A stretch of 64,000 bases of DNA from Flavobacteriales bacterium (GTDB lineage Bacteria > Bacteroidota > Bacteroidia > Flavobacteriales_F > PHOS-HE28). This document shows, piece after piece, positions 1 to 7,583 of this stretch. Each line of letters starts with the position of its first letter. Within the stretch, counting starts at the first letter, position 1. Below the pieces are notes generated by a model. The model was given only the letters and a program-made list of their open reading frames with translations, had not been told where the DNA came from and searched no databases. The translations under genes were made by a program, and so were the position numbers. The stretch lies in contig JACJZF010000004.1 in NCBI GenBank assembly GCA_020635725.1, forward strand, positions 1-64,000. Reading direction: 5' to 3'.

Positions 1-143
1 ACGTTCTGCCCATGTGAAATGAAGGGTAGAAGGCTAATGAAAAGGGAGACGAGCCGGTGTTTCATGGCGTGGGGGGATTGGTGATGCGAACCAACCCACC
101 CGGTGTCTGGGGCGAAACCGCTTTTCACATGGCAGCAGACCAC

Positions 144-154
144 GTATTTTTCAC
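144..154 (+). promoter_or_regulatory. GTATTTTTCAC motif upstream of first signalling module
   Basis: The 11-mer GTATTTTTCAC lies 65 bp before the ATG at 209. The identical 11-mer occurs at 5049-5059, 60 bp before the lipoprotein gene that heads the second copy of the module. Its TATTTTTC core is one base from the Bacteroidota -7 element TAnnTTTG, so it may be a promoter; the identity beyond the core also allows a regulator-binding site. The match is seen directly; the role is inferred. Confidence 0.4.
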
Positions 155-208
155 CGTTCGCGCTCCTCTTCCGCACGGTTCCTTCGCGACAACAAAACCC
201 ATTTCCCC

Positions 209-994
209 ATGCCAGTCAAGATTTCCACAGAGGTTCACTTGAAGGAATCAGGTGACAATGTGATGCAACCTGCAGAATATTACCAGGGTGAGAGGGATTT
301 CCGGGAGCGATTTCTCGTGTACGGGAATGAGCCGTTGCGCGGAGTGGACCAATGGATAAACTACCCCCAGTTGGTGGCCTTGGTCGAGTCAGTCGAGGCA
401 CCGCGCTTCGTGGTCGTGCACTTTGGTCTCGAGTACAACTCGCTGATCTATGCCTTCAGCGTGGTAAGAGGCGATGAGGCGGTGGTGCAAGAAGGTCAAC
501 CTGCCCGGTTTGATTACCTGGGATCGATTGAAGAGCCAACGCATGTGCTCGTGGAGAAGGACCTGCTCAAGATCAGTGACCTTGGGTTGGATTGGTCCGC
601 CCGTCGGCAGCTTTATATGGACACGATGCGGGCCAAACGCGCCGATACCTGGTTGAAATGGACCGATGTGGATGAGCTGCGCGTGGCCTTCCCCTGGGAT
701 GAGGAAGTGAAAGCAATGTACCTGCAGAACGCGAAGCTGCCATCCGAGACCTATCGCTTGGGAATCAACAGCGTGAGCCTCCATCAGCCGGAGGTGGTAG
801 CTGATGACGGCAAGAAAAGCCCAGCGGGCTACAGGCACGGGGTGGCCTTCTTCACGGCCTTTAAATCAGCGGGCCCCTTCGTACCCATGCTCCGAGACGG
901 GAACACGGTGTCGGTGTACTATTACAAGGCATCGGATTACGGCAACATGTGCCCGGTGCGCTGCCGCTATTATGAGCAGAGACAAGCACGGTAG
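209..994 (+). CDS. Hypothetical protein heading signalling module 1
   Basis: A 261-residue protein of no recognised family. It resembles, weakly but collinearly, the lipoprotein encoded at 5109: both have a hydrophobic V-x-V-H-(F/M)-G-L stretch, a later G-(Y/F)-(R/H)-x-GVA segment and a C-terminal CPxxC-like motif (NMCPVRC here). Unlike that paralogue it has no visible signal peptide or lipobox, so it may be cytoplasmic or N-terminally altered. An in-frame ATG at 263 is an alternative start. The membrane-protein gene follows after 9 bp and then a histidine kinase, so an input or accessory role in that signalling unit is likely. Function unknown. Confidence 0.7.
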   Translation: MPVKISTEVHLKESGDNVMQPAEYYQGERDFRERFLVYGNEPLRGVDQWINYPQLVALVESVEAPRFVVVHFGLEYNSLIYAFSVVRGDEAVVQEGQPARFDYLGSIEEPTHVLVEKDLLKISDLGLDWSARRQLYMDTMRAKRADTWLKWTDVDELRVAFPWDEEVKAMYLQNAKLPSETYRLGINSVSLHQPEVVADDGKKSPAGYRHGVAFFTAFKSAGPFVPMLRDGNTVSVYYYKASDYGNMCPVRCRYYEQRQAR

Positions 995-1003
995 ACCGGT
1001 CTG

Positions 1004-1654
1004 ATGCATTTTCTGGCGGCCTATAAGGAGATCGTGCTCGTTGCGGCTTTCGTCGCTTGGTGCGTGGCCGTCCGCACCAAGCGCAAGCCTTGGTTCTGGT
1101 GGCTCGGGGCACAGCTGGCCTTGGCTCTTGCGGCCGAGTATGCCGGACGGTGGTTAGGCGAGCGTGGCATCCCGAACCAATGGCTGTACAACGGATACAT
1201 GCTCGGTGAGCACATCGCCCTTCTGATGGTGGTATTCTACATGGGCAGGGAGTTGATCCGCGCCTTGCCTTACGTTCTGGTGTTTGCGCTCGTCCTATTC
1301 CTCGCCGCTTTCATCCGCGACCTAACCGCAGCCGGAACATTCGGCGTCTTCGCATCGAACGGATTGGTCGTGGGTGGCTTCCTCATTGGTACATCGGCAG
1401 CGTTGGTCATGTTGGCGATGGCCTTCCGCGGTCCCTTGCGGGTCACGGCCGAACCCCGATTCTGGATCTTGCTGGCTCTTGTCTCGTACTTCCTCTGTAC
1501 CGCGCCGCTGTTCGGGCTGTACAATCGACTGAGCGCCGAGAGTCCAGAGATAGGGCTGAAGATCTATCAGCTGAACGATCTACTTTTCGTGATGCGCTAC
1601 GGTCTCACGGCATTCGGCCTGATCCACGAGGCGCGCCGCGGCGGGCATGAATGA
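1004..1654 (+). CDS. Multi-span membrane protein of signalling module 1
   Basis: A 216-residue, mostly hydrophobic protein with roughly six to seven predicted membrane spans by eye, including segments near residues 5-22, 28-42, 62-80, 86-104, 112-140 and 150-170. It matches the 218-residue protein at 6087 in length, spacing of spans, a central (W/L)LYN-x-Y segment and a C-terminal RYGLTA/RYLLTA motif. The stop codon overlaps the start of the kinase gene by 8 nt, the same overlap as in the second copy. No catalytic motif is visible. It is probably the membrane sensor or partner of the adjacent kinase, which has only one membrane span of its own; this is inferred from context. Confidence 0.8.
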   Translation: MHFLAAYKEIVLVAAFVAWCVAVRTKRKPWFWWLGAQLALALAAEYAGRWLGERGIPNQWLYNGYMLGEHIALLMVVFYMGRELIRALPYVLVFALVLFLAAFIRDLTAAGTFGVFASNGLVVGGFLIGTSAALVMLAMAFRGPLRVTAEPRFWILLALVSYFLCTAPLFGLYNRLSAESPEIGLKIYQLNDLLFVMRYGLTAFGLIHEARRGGHE

Positions 1655-2414
1655 GCACGATGTGCTGATGACGGTGGTGGTGGCGGTCTGTGCCATGCTA
1701 CTGGTCATTGCCCTCCTCACCATTGCCTTGGTGGCCAACAACAACCGCCGCATGCGCCACCGCGCCGAGCTCGCCGAGGCCGAGCGCGTGCGTGAGACGG
1801 AGGTGGCGCGTGCCGAGCGCGAGGCGGTGCAGCATACGCTGCGCGAGCTGGGCCGCGAGCTGCACGACAACGTGGCGCAGCTGCTCACCGTGGCGCAGCT
1901 GGGGGCCAACAACCTGCTTGAGGAGCGGCCCGAGCCGCGCCTGGCCGCCATGCGCGACGCGTTGGACCAAGGGGTGGAGGAGCTGCGGCGGCTGGCGCAC
2001 GGCCTCGACGCGGATCTGTGGTCGCGGCGCTCGCTCACCGATGCCATCGTGGCCGAGGCGGAGCGCATCGAGCGCGTGGGCCGCGTGCGCGCGCATGTGG
2101 TGAAGGCCGGCGCGCCGCTGGTGCTCGATGCCGATACCAGCACCATCCTCTTCCGGGTGTTCCAAGAGGTGGTGAACAACGCGCTGAAGCATAGCGGCGC
2201 CGATACGCTCACGCTGGTGCTCGATGGCGGGCCGCCCGCCACGCTCACCATCTCCGACAACGGCCGTGGCTTCGATGCCACCAGGGAGCGCGGTCAAGGC
2301 GGGCTCAGCGCGATACGGCGTCGCTGCGCCTTGATCGGCTTCGAGGCGAGCTGCTCGAGCGCGCCGGGCAATGGCTGCACCTGGACCCTTATCCAATCAC
2401 CCCATGGAGCATGA
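1647..2414 (+). CDS. Sensor histidine kinase, HisKA_3/NarX type (module 1)
   Basis: A 255-residue kinase. Residues 8-30 form a single membrane span, 33-65 a charged helical linker, and the HisKA_3 dimerisation segment carries the phospho-acceptor His73 in ELHDNVAQ. The ATPase domain follows, with an N box around FQEVVNNALKHS (about 172-183) and the DNGRGFD nucleotide-binding motif. There is almost no periplasmic region, so signal input must come from a partner, plausibly the membrane protein whose gene overlaps it by 8 nt. The response regulator gene begins inside its 3' end. It should autophosphorylate and pass phosphate to that regulator. Confidence 0.92.
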   Translation: MNEHDVLMTVVVAVCAMLLVIALLTIALVANNNRRMRHRAELAEAERVRETEVARAEREAVQHTLRELGRELHDNVAQLLTVAQLGANNLLEERPEPRLAAMRDALDQGVEELRRLAHGLDADLWSRRSLTDAIVAEAERIERVGRVRAHVVKAGAPLVLDADTSTILFRVFQEVVNNALKHSGADTLTLVLDGGPPATLTISDNGRGFDATRERGQGGLSAIRRRCALIGFEASCSSAPGNGCTWTLIQSPHGA

Positions 2415-3072
2415 CGTAGCATTGGTCGATGACCATCATCTGGTGCGTGAAGGGCTCGTGGCCACCGTGAATGCCCTCGGCGGGTACCGGGTGAGCATCG
2501 AAGCGGGCAACGGGCGCGAGCTGATCGAGGCGTTGGCCGCCGGCACCCCGCCGCGCATTGCCATCGTGGACCTGAGCATGCCGGTGATGGACGGCTACGA
2601 GGCCATCGCGTGGCTGCGTGCCAATTATCCCGAGGTGCTGCCCCTGGCGCTCACCTTCGATGCGGGCGATGAGGCGATGGTGCGCGCCGTGCGCGCAGGG
2701 GCGCGCGGCTTCCTGCTGAAGAACACGCGGCCCCCCACGCTCAAGGTGGCGTTGGACAGCCTGTTGGCCACCGGCTACTATTACACCGATAAGCTGCACG
2801 AGACCATGCAGCGCAACCCGCAGCTCACCACGCCTTCGGAGCGGGAGAGGGCGCGCATCGTGGGGCAGATCACGCCGCGCGAGATGGAGTTCCTGCTGCT
2901 GGTGTGCGACGAGGCGGAGTTCACCTACGAGCAGATCGCTGACCGCATGGGCGTGCACCGCCGCACGGTGGACAATTTCCGCATCGGCCTATTCGAGAAG
3001 TTCGGGATCAAGAGCAAGACGGGCCTGGTGCTCTTCGCCCTGCGCTGGGGCTTGCTGCCGGGTTCGTCTTAG
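2404..3072 (+). CDS. LuxR/NarL-type response regulator (module 1)
   Basis: A 222-residue response regulator. The receiver domain (about 1-120) has the acidic pair D9/D10, phospho-acceptor D56 in VDLSMP, switch threonine in LALTF and K106 in GFLLK. The C-terminal helix-turn-helix (about 155-220) contains EQIADRMGVHRRTVDNFR. The ATG at 2404 is chosen because the receiver starts immediately there; it overlaps the kinase stop by 11 bp, so the pair is translationally coupled. The protein is closely similar to the regulator at 4309. It is expected to bind DNA when phosphorylated by the upstream kinase; the targets are unknown. Confidence 0.92.
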   Translation: MEHDVALVDDHHLVREGLVATVNALGGYRVSIEAGNGRELIEALAAGTPPRIAIVDLSMPVMDGYEAIAWLRANYPEVLPLALTFDAGDEAMVRAVRAGARGFLLKNTRPPTLKVALDSLLATGYYYTDKLHETMQRNPQLTTPSERERARIVGQITPREMEFLLLVCDEAEFTYEQIADRMGVHRRTVDNFRIGLFEKFGIKSKTGLVLFALRWGLLPGSS

Positions 3073-3219
3073 CGCGTGGCCCTGCCATGCGGTAGCTGCC
3101 CAGACCATGTTTGGTCGGAGCAGCGACGAGGCTGCGGATCGGACTTCCCATCCACCGAGCATTCCGCTGCACGCGACGGCGGAATAACAGCTGCTTCTTG
3201 GATATTTCCAAATCGCGGA

Positions 3220-3239
3220 GGGGGGTATTAATACCCCCC
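3220..3239. promoter_or_regulatory. 20-bp perfect palindrome upstream of degenerate regulator
   Basis: GGGGGGTATTAATACCCCCC is a perfect 20-bp palindrome ending 45 bp before the ATG at 3285. Its left half, GGGGGGTATT, recurs at 5044-5053 upstream of the lipoprotein gene of module 2. A dyad this exact in front of a response-regulator-like gene suggests a dimer-binding site, probably for one of the LuxR-type regulators in the locus. The symmetry is seen directly; the operator role is inferred. Confidence 0.5.
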
Positions 3240-3284
3240 CTCTCGGTTAGGTGGAATGCGGCCGGGCGAGGTACTTCGCCATCG

Positions 3285-3752
3285 ATGGAAGCGAGCGATG
3301 CGAACGTGCGGGTGCCGGTGGCGCTGGTGGAAGGCGAGCCCTTGGTGCGCAAGGGCATGGAGATGGCCTTGATGAGCACGGGATGGTATGAGGTGGCGGT
3401 GAGAGCGGGTCGCGGCGAGGAGCTGCTGCGTGCCCTGGCCGATGGCGTGCCGGTGCAGCTGGCGGTGGTGGATGGGAGCCGACCGGAGCGGAATGATTGC
3501 GCCGAGGTGAAGCGCGTGCGTGAGCGTTGGCCGCAGCTGAGGCTCTTGGTGATGGCCGAGGAACGGAATGCCGAGGGCGTTCGGCGCTGCTTGGGGCACG
3601 GCGCGCACGGCGTGCTCGGCAAGGATTGCTCGGTGCGCGATTTCCTGATCGCCATGGATACGCTGCGTCGAGGTGAGTCGTACCGTGATGAGTTCACGGC
3701 TAGGGTTATAGGCTTGAACAGCGGCAACGAACCCCCGGCGCAGCGACCATGA
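3285..3752 (+). CDS. Degenerate receiver-only response regulator
   Basis: A 155-residue relative of the receivers at 2404 and 4309. It keeps the phospho-acceptor position (D63 in VVDGSRP) and the conserved lysine (K113 in VLGKD), but the acidic metal-binding pair has become EG (residues 16-17) and the switch Thr is replaced in LLVMAEE. There is no helix-turn-helix domain; the protein ends about 40 residues after the receiver. The ATG at 3285 is preferred because similarity to the other receivers begins there, although the frame is open further upstream. It may be a phosphorylation-deficient decoy or dimerisation partner, or a decaying copy. The next gene overlaps its stop by 4 nt. Confidence 0.75.
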   Translation: MEASDANVRVPVALVEGEPLVRKGMEMALMSTGWYEVAVRAGRGEELLRALADGVPVQLAVVDGSRPERNDCAEVKRVRERWPQLRLLVMAEERNAEGVRRCLGHGAHGVLGKDCSVRDFLIAMDTLRRGESYRDEFTARVIGLNSGNEPPAQRP

Positions 3753-4195
3753 AGAGCATGGCCCGCACGGCAGGTTTGCGCGTGGTGCACACGGCCGATG
3801 CCGATGCGCGGAATCACGAGGCCGCCGTGCGCGAGGTGCTCGGCAGCTGGGTGGTAGCGCTCGATGGTCCGGGAGAGGCTTACGATGCCTCGGGGCTCGT
3901 GGCCTTGGCGCGTGCGCAATGGCCGCAGCTGCCGCAGCTGGCCGCTGCGCTCGAGCGCTGCACCTGCGCCTGGCCGCTTCCTTGGGCCGATGCGGGTTTC
4001 CTCCTGATGCCCCCGGAGCGGATGCCCGAGCGGTGCGAAGGCTACGTGGCCCTGCGCCGGGGCGACGACACCTATTGGGTGGAGTTCATGCAGGATCCTG
4101 ACGACGCCGCGCGCATCGTGCTCGTGCGTGTGCAAGTGGAGGCGAAGGGGCCGCGCCGGGCTGGGTTGCACGGCTGCATGAAGCCCGGGGTGTAG
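3749..4195 (+). CDS. Hypothetical protein coupled to degenerate regulator
   Basis: A 148-residue protein with no recognised domain, signal peptide or membrane span. Its ATG overlaps the stop of the preceding receiver gene in an ATGA junction, so the two are probably translated together. The sequence is rich in Ala, Arg and acidic residues, with a Trp- and Pro-containing middle part (CAWPLPWADAGFLLMPPE). It might be a diverged output region once attached to the receiver, but I see no helix-turn-helix signature. Function unknown. Confidence 0.55.
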   Translation: MKSMARTAGLRVVHTADADARNHEAAVREVLGSWVVALDGPGEAYDASGLVALARAQWPQLPQLAAALERCTCAWPLPWADAGFLLMPPERMPERCEGYVALRRGDDTYWVEFMQDPDDAARIVLVRVQVEAKGPRRAGLHGCMKPGV

Positions 4196-4288
4196 CAACG
4201 CGCGGATCGCCGTGGCAGGCCGTGTGCGGAAGACCGATGCGTCGCCCAAGCGAACGGCGGTGACGGTTCCCGTTCCGCACTTGGCCAG

Positions 4289-4303
4289 CAATACCTAGTA
4301 TTG
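4289..4303. promoter_or_regulatory. Near-perfect palindrome at the start of the second full regulator gene
   Basis: CAATACCTAGTATTG has 6-bp arms CAATAC/GTATTG around a 3-bp centre and ends 5 bp before the ATG at 4309. It shares AATAC/GTATT half-sites with the palindrome at 3220-3239. At this position a bound protein would block transcription or translation initiation, so autoregulation is plausible. The regulatory role is inferred. Confidence 0.4.
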
Positions 4304-4308
4304 AAGCG

Positions 4309-5001
4309 ATGAGCACGACCAAGGTGACCATTGCGCTCGTCGAGGACCACGCCTTGTTCCGCAACATGATGGCGGACATGATTAATGGCCTCGATGGGTA
4401 TGAGGTCGTGCTGCAGGCCGCGCACGGTCAGGAATACGTGCATCTGGCGCAGGGCGCGCAGGTGGCCGTAGCGGTGGTGGATCTGCACATGCCGGTGATG
4501 GATGGTTTCGAGACGATCCGGTGGATCCGCGAGCACCAGCCATCAACCCGCGCGCTGGCGCTCACCTTCGAGCGCACCGAGGAGGCGATGGTGCGCGCGC
4601 TCCGTGCCGGGGCCTGCGGCTTCCTGCTGAAGGATGTGAGCAAGCAGGTGTTCCGCCATGCGCTGGAGCAGGTGGCGCTGCTCGGCCACTACCACGATGA
4701 GGAGATGAACAGCCAGCTGGTTCCTACCACGGACCTGGCGCGGCGCTACACGGCGGCGCGTGAGGAGGCGCTGAGCCGGATCACCGAACGCGAGATCGAG
4801 TTCATCCGCTACGTATGCGACGAGCGCGAGCTCACCTACAGCCAGATCGCCGATTACATGAACGTGACCGACCGCACGGTGGATGGCTATCGCGAAGCGC
4901 TGTTCAGGAAGATCGCGGTGAAGAGCAAGGCCGGCCTGGTGATCTTCGCTTTCAAGTGGGGTATCGTCCGCGCCGGGTCGAACGAATCGCGACGCGATTG
5001 A
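4309..5001 (+). CDS. LuxR/NarL-type response regulator
   Basis: A 230-residue response regulator. Its receiver carries E12/D13, phospho-acceptor D58 in VVDLHMPVMDG, the switch Thr in LALTF and K108 in GFLLKD. The C-terminal helix-turn-helix includes YSQIADYMNVTDRTVDGYR. It is closely similar to the regulator at 2404 along its whole length, including the C-terminal KSK-GLV-FA--WG motif. The second signalling module (lipoprotein, membrane protein, kinase) begins about 100 bp downstream and has no regulator gene after its kinase, so this is the likely partner of the kinase at 6736. Confidence 0.92.
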   Translation: MSTTKVTIALVEDHALFRNMMADMINGLDGYEVVLQAAHGQEYVHLAQGAQVAVAVVDLHMPVMDGFETIRWIREHQPSTRALALTFERTEEAMVRALRAGACGFLLKDVSKQVFRHALEQVALLGHYHDEEMNSQLVPTTDLARRYTAAREEALSRITEREIEFIRYVCDERELTYSQIADYMNVTDRTVDGYREALFRKIAVKSKAGLVIFAFKWGIVRAGSNESRRD

Positions 5002-5048
5002 GCTCCGGACGGGCGGAATCTATTCGTAAAATAATCTGCGATAGGGGG

Positions 5049-5059
5049 GTATTTTTCAC
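5049..5059 (+). promoter_or_regulatory. GTATTTTTCAC motif upstream of second signalling module
   Basis: Identical to the 11-mer at 144-154 and placed 60 bp before the ATG at 5109. It directly follows a G run (5044-5049), making GGGGGGTATT, the half-site of the palindrome at 3220, and is followed by a second G run (5060-5066). It may be a -7 promoter element (TATTTTTC) or a regulator site. The conserved distance supports starting the lipoprotein at 5109. Confidence 0.4.
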
Positions 5060-5108
5060 GGGGGGGCGGATGGCGGTGCCTTTTTCCTTTGCCAGCAAAC
5101 GACTCGCC

Positions 5109-6071
5109 ATGCCTCTCCCAGCTTTTCGTCCTGAGTACTTCGTTGCCTTGTTCGGTGTAGCCCTGCTCGCTACGGCATGCGGTGGCGCCGGTGATTCGGA
5201 GAACGGCACGCCGGTTCCTGATTCGAACGCGCTGGGCCAGGCGGAGGCCGCCCTCAGCGCGGCACTGTCGGCTCCGTACGGAACGGAGCACAACTACGTG
5301 CCGGCCGGTGAGCTGGCGTGTGCGGAATCGGACTTCACCAACCACCTGCAGGTGGGCGATCTGAGCTCGCATCAACCCTTTGCCCCGCCTCCGGGCGGAC
5401 TGGTCGTGAAGGTGGTCGAGGTCCTTGCCGCCTTGGATGGTGTGAACGTGTGTGAACCCACCGGGCCGATTGAACGCTGCGTGATCGTGCATATGGGCCT
5501 TGATAGCCTGAACCGATTCGATGTGCGCCTGCAGTTCCTATGCCTCACGTACGACAGCGCCACCGCCGAGTACGCTTATCCGAAATCCGATGACTGCTAC
5601 AGGATCCAATCGGATAGCAGCTTGATGATGGAGCCGGATGGGCTGTTGTATTGGCGAGCCAGCGGTGGCGGATGGAACCTGTACGAGGAACACGTGGTGA
5701 TTCTCAGCGGTACCGGTGCCACATGGGCTAAGATCGACGGAGAAACCGAACCGAACGCCGGTGTTTATTCCGAGTCGGAGCTGCGCGCGGTCATCGAGCA
5801 GAATGGGATTGGAGATGGATTGCTGAGCCTGGTGCCCATCGCCACGCCTGAGACGCGTGTCCTCATCGCCGGGGACCGGTATGATGAGCAAGGCTTCCAT
5901 CAGGGCGTGGCATGGATGCCGATGGGCATCAAGCTCGACGATAAGGAGTACCCTGGCGCACCGTACAAGAACAAGGCGCTCGACGTGCAGACACCATGCC
6001 CCAGCCATTGCCCGGAGGTGGCTTTCCGGTTCTGGACGAAGGGCACGGCGCCGAGAAGCGATTGTCGCTAA
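5109..6071 (+). CDS. Putative lipoprotein heading signalling module 2
   Basis: A 320-residue protein with a lipoprotein signal (hydrophobic residues 9-23, lipobox LATAC with the lipidated Cys near residue 24), followed by a Gly/Ser/Asp-rich linker. The body has no recognised domain. It shows weak collinear similarity to the protein at 209, with matching VIVHMGL and GFHQGVAW segments and a C-terminal CPSHCP cysteine motif. An in-frame ATG at 5070 would lengthen the N-terminus, but 5109 gives a standard signal peptide. The membrane-protein gene follows after 15 bp. It may be an extracytoplasmic sensor subunit; this is inferred from position only. Confidence 0.75.
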   Translation: MPLPAFRPEYFVALFGVALLATACGGAGDSENGTPVPDSNALGQAEAALSAALSAPYGTEHNYVPAGELACAESDFTNHLQVGDLSSHQPFAPPPGGLVVKVVEVLAALDGVNVCEPTGPIERCVIVHMGLDSLNRFDVRLQFLCLTYDSATAEYAYPKSDDCYRIQSDSSLMMEPDGLLYWRASGGGWNLYEEHVVILSGTGATWAKIDGETEPNAGVYSESELRAVIEQNGIGDGLLSLVPIATPETRVLIAGDRYDEQGFHQGVAWMPMGIKLDDKEYPGAPYKNKALDVQTPCPSHCPEVAFRFWTKGTAPRSDCR

Positions 6072-6086
6072 GACCTACGAGGAATC

Positions 6087-6743
6087 ATGGATGCGGTGAC
6101 GTTGTATCACGTTCGTACGGTTGCCGGATTATCCATCATGGGCGTGGCCCTCGTATCGTTCATGCTTATCCCGCGTCCGCGCCCTGTTGTCTTCGGCATC
6201 GTCGGGCTGATCACGGGCCTTGCCCTGGTCATGGAGACCAGCAGCTATCTGATGAGCCTCTTCCACCGGAATAACAACTTGCTCTACAACCTTTACACCA
6301 CCACGGAGTTCCTCCTGCTCATGTGGATGGTCCACCACGAGCGCCGGAACTGGCGGGGATGGTTGCTTGTTGGCGCCGCAGCTGGAATCTTGGCCATGGC
6401 GCTGAATGCGGCAATGGCCGATCCACTGGGCGACTTGTTGATCGATGGCATCGTCATCCTCTCCCTGCTTGCGGCTCTGACCATCGGCGCTCTTTTGTGG
6501 AGCATGGCGATGCGCAGTGAGCTGGCCCTTCATCGTGTACCCGCCTTCTGGCTCTACATGGGCCTGCTGCTCTATTTCAGCGCCCTGCCGCCGGTCGTCA
6601 CCCTGGCGTCGGTGATTTCGAAGAAGGATCCGGCGCTATCGCTCATGCTCTGGACCATCATGCCCGTGCTGAGCATCCTGCGTTACCTTCTCACCGCCTA
6701 CGCCAACCGTTTGCAGGCCAAGGCGCCCGCCATTCATGGATGA
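6087..6743 (+). CDS. Multi-span membrane protein of signalling module 2
   Basis: A 218-residue hydrophobic protein with about six to seven membrane spans, paralogous to the one at 1004. The central LLYNLYTTTEFLLL region matches WLYNGYMLGEHIALL, and the C-terminal ILRYLLTAY matches VMRYGLTAF. Its stop overlaps the kinase start by 8 nt, exactly as in module 1. No enzymatic motif is visible. It probably supplies the membrane sensing part for the kinase; this is inferred from the conserved gene order. Confidence 0.8.
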   Translation: MDAVTLYHVRTVAGLSIMGVALVSFMLIPRPRPVVFGIVGLITGLALVMETSSYLMSLFHRNNNLLYNLYTTTEFLLLMWMVHHERRNWRGWLLVGAAAGILAMALNAAMADPLGDLLIDGIVILSLLAALTIGALLWSMAMRSELALHRVPAFWLYMGLLLYFSALPPVVTLASVISKKDPALSLMLWTIMPVLSILRYLLTAYANRLQAKAPAIHG

Positions 6744-7515
6744 CCCGGACCGCCTCGTCTTCGCCATCATCGTTGTCACCATCATCATCCTGGTGATCCT
6801 GGGTGCCATGGCCATGCTCATGGTGGTGAACGCGAACCGGCGCGTGCTGTACAAGGCACGGCTCGTGGAGGAAGAGCAGCGCATGGAGCGCGAGGTGATG
6901 CGGGCGGAGCGGGAAGCGGTGCACCAGACGCTGCAATCGGTGGGCAGCGAGCTGCACGAGAACATCGGGCAGCTAATGACCGTGGCGCTCATGGGCGTGC
7001 GCCACGAGGCCGAGCTCAAGGGCCGTAGTCCCGTGCTCGATGGCACCGAGGAGGCGTTGGTGCGGAGCATCGCCGAGGTGCGCGCGCTGAGCAAGAACCT
7101 GAACAGCGAGCTCTGGAAGAAGCGCACCCTGGCCGAGGCCATCGAGACCGAGGTGCAGCGCCTGAAGCGCGTGCTGCGCGTGAGGGCGCGCTTGGATGTG
7201 GTGGGGGAGCTGCCCACGCTGGAACCCGATACCAGCGTCATCCTGTACCGCGTGTTCCAAGAGGCGGTGACCAACGCGATGAAACACAGCACCGGCGACA
7301 TCCGCATCACCTTGCAGGGCGATCCCTTCGTGATGACGGTGAGCGATGATGGCATCGGCTTCGACCCCGCCACGGTGAAGGAGAGCAATGGCATGGCCAA
7401 CATCCGCCGCCGCTGCGGGCTGATCGGCTTCACGGCGGAGTGCACCAGCGCGCCGGGGAAAGGGTGCACGTGGCGGTTCGCCCAGGAACGCATGTCTACG
7501 GCCAAGCAGGGCTAA
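6736..7515 (+). CDS. Sensor histidine kinase, HisKA_3/NarX type (module 2)
   Basis: A 259-residue kinase with one N-terminal membrane span (residues 8-31), a charged helical linker, phospho-acceptor His74 in SELHENIGQL, and an ATPase domain with FQEAVTNAMKHS and DDGIGFD motifs. It is paralogous to the kinase at 1647 over its full length. No regulator gene follows: downstream is a hairpin and a convergent gene. Its partner is therefore likely the regulator at 4309, upstream of the module. Cross-talk with the regulator at 2404 is possible given the similarity of the two systems. Confidence 0.92.
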   Translation: MDDPDRLVFAIIVVTIIILVILGAMAMLMVVNANRRVLYKARLVEEEQRMEREVMRAEREAVHQTLQSVGSELHENIGQLMTVALMGVRHEAELKGRSPVLDGTEEALVRSIAEVRALSKNLNSELWKKRTLAEAIETEVQRLKRVLRVRARLDVVGELPTLEPDTSVILYRVFQEAVTNAMKHSTGDIRITLQGDPFVMTVSDDGIGFDPATVKESNGMANIRRRCGLIGFTAECTSAPGKGCTWRFAQERMSTAKQG

Positions 7516-7520
7516 GCACG

Positions 7521-7544
7521 CGCGCCGCCCAGGTGGGCGGCGCG
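7521..7544. terminator. Bidirectional hairpin between convergent genes
   Basis: A perfect 10-bp stem (CGCGCCGCCC / GGGCGGCGCG) with a 4-nt loop AGGT lies 6 bp past the kinase stop and before the end of the convergent GIN-domain gene. There is no long T tract. It is a probable terminator for both directions. Confidence 0.6.
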
Positions 7545-7583
7545 ATGGGAGGCCGGCGGCTGTGAACCGATCGGAACGCCGAA

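Noticed and set aside
57..242. Small plus-strand frame at the left edge
   Set aside because: No recognisable motif, overlaps the start of the 209 gene, and contains the putative promoter motif at 144-154.
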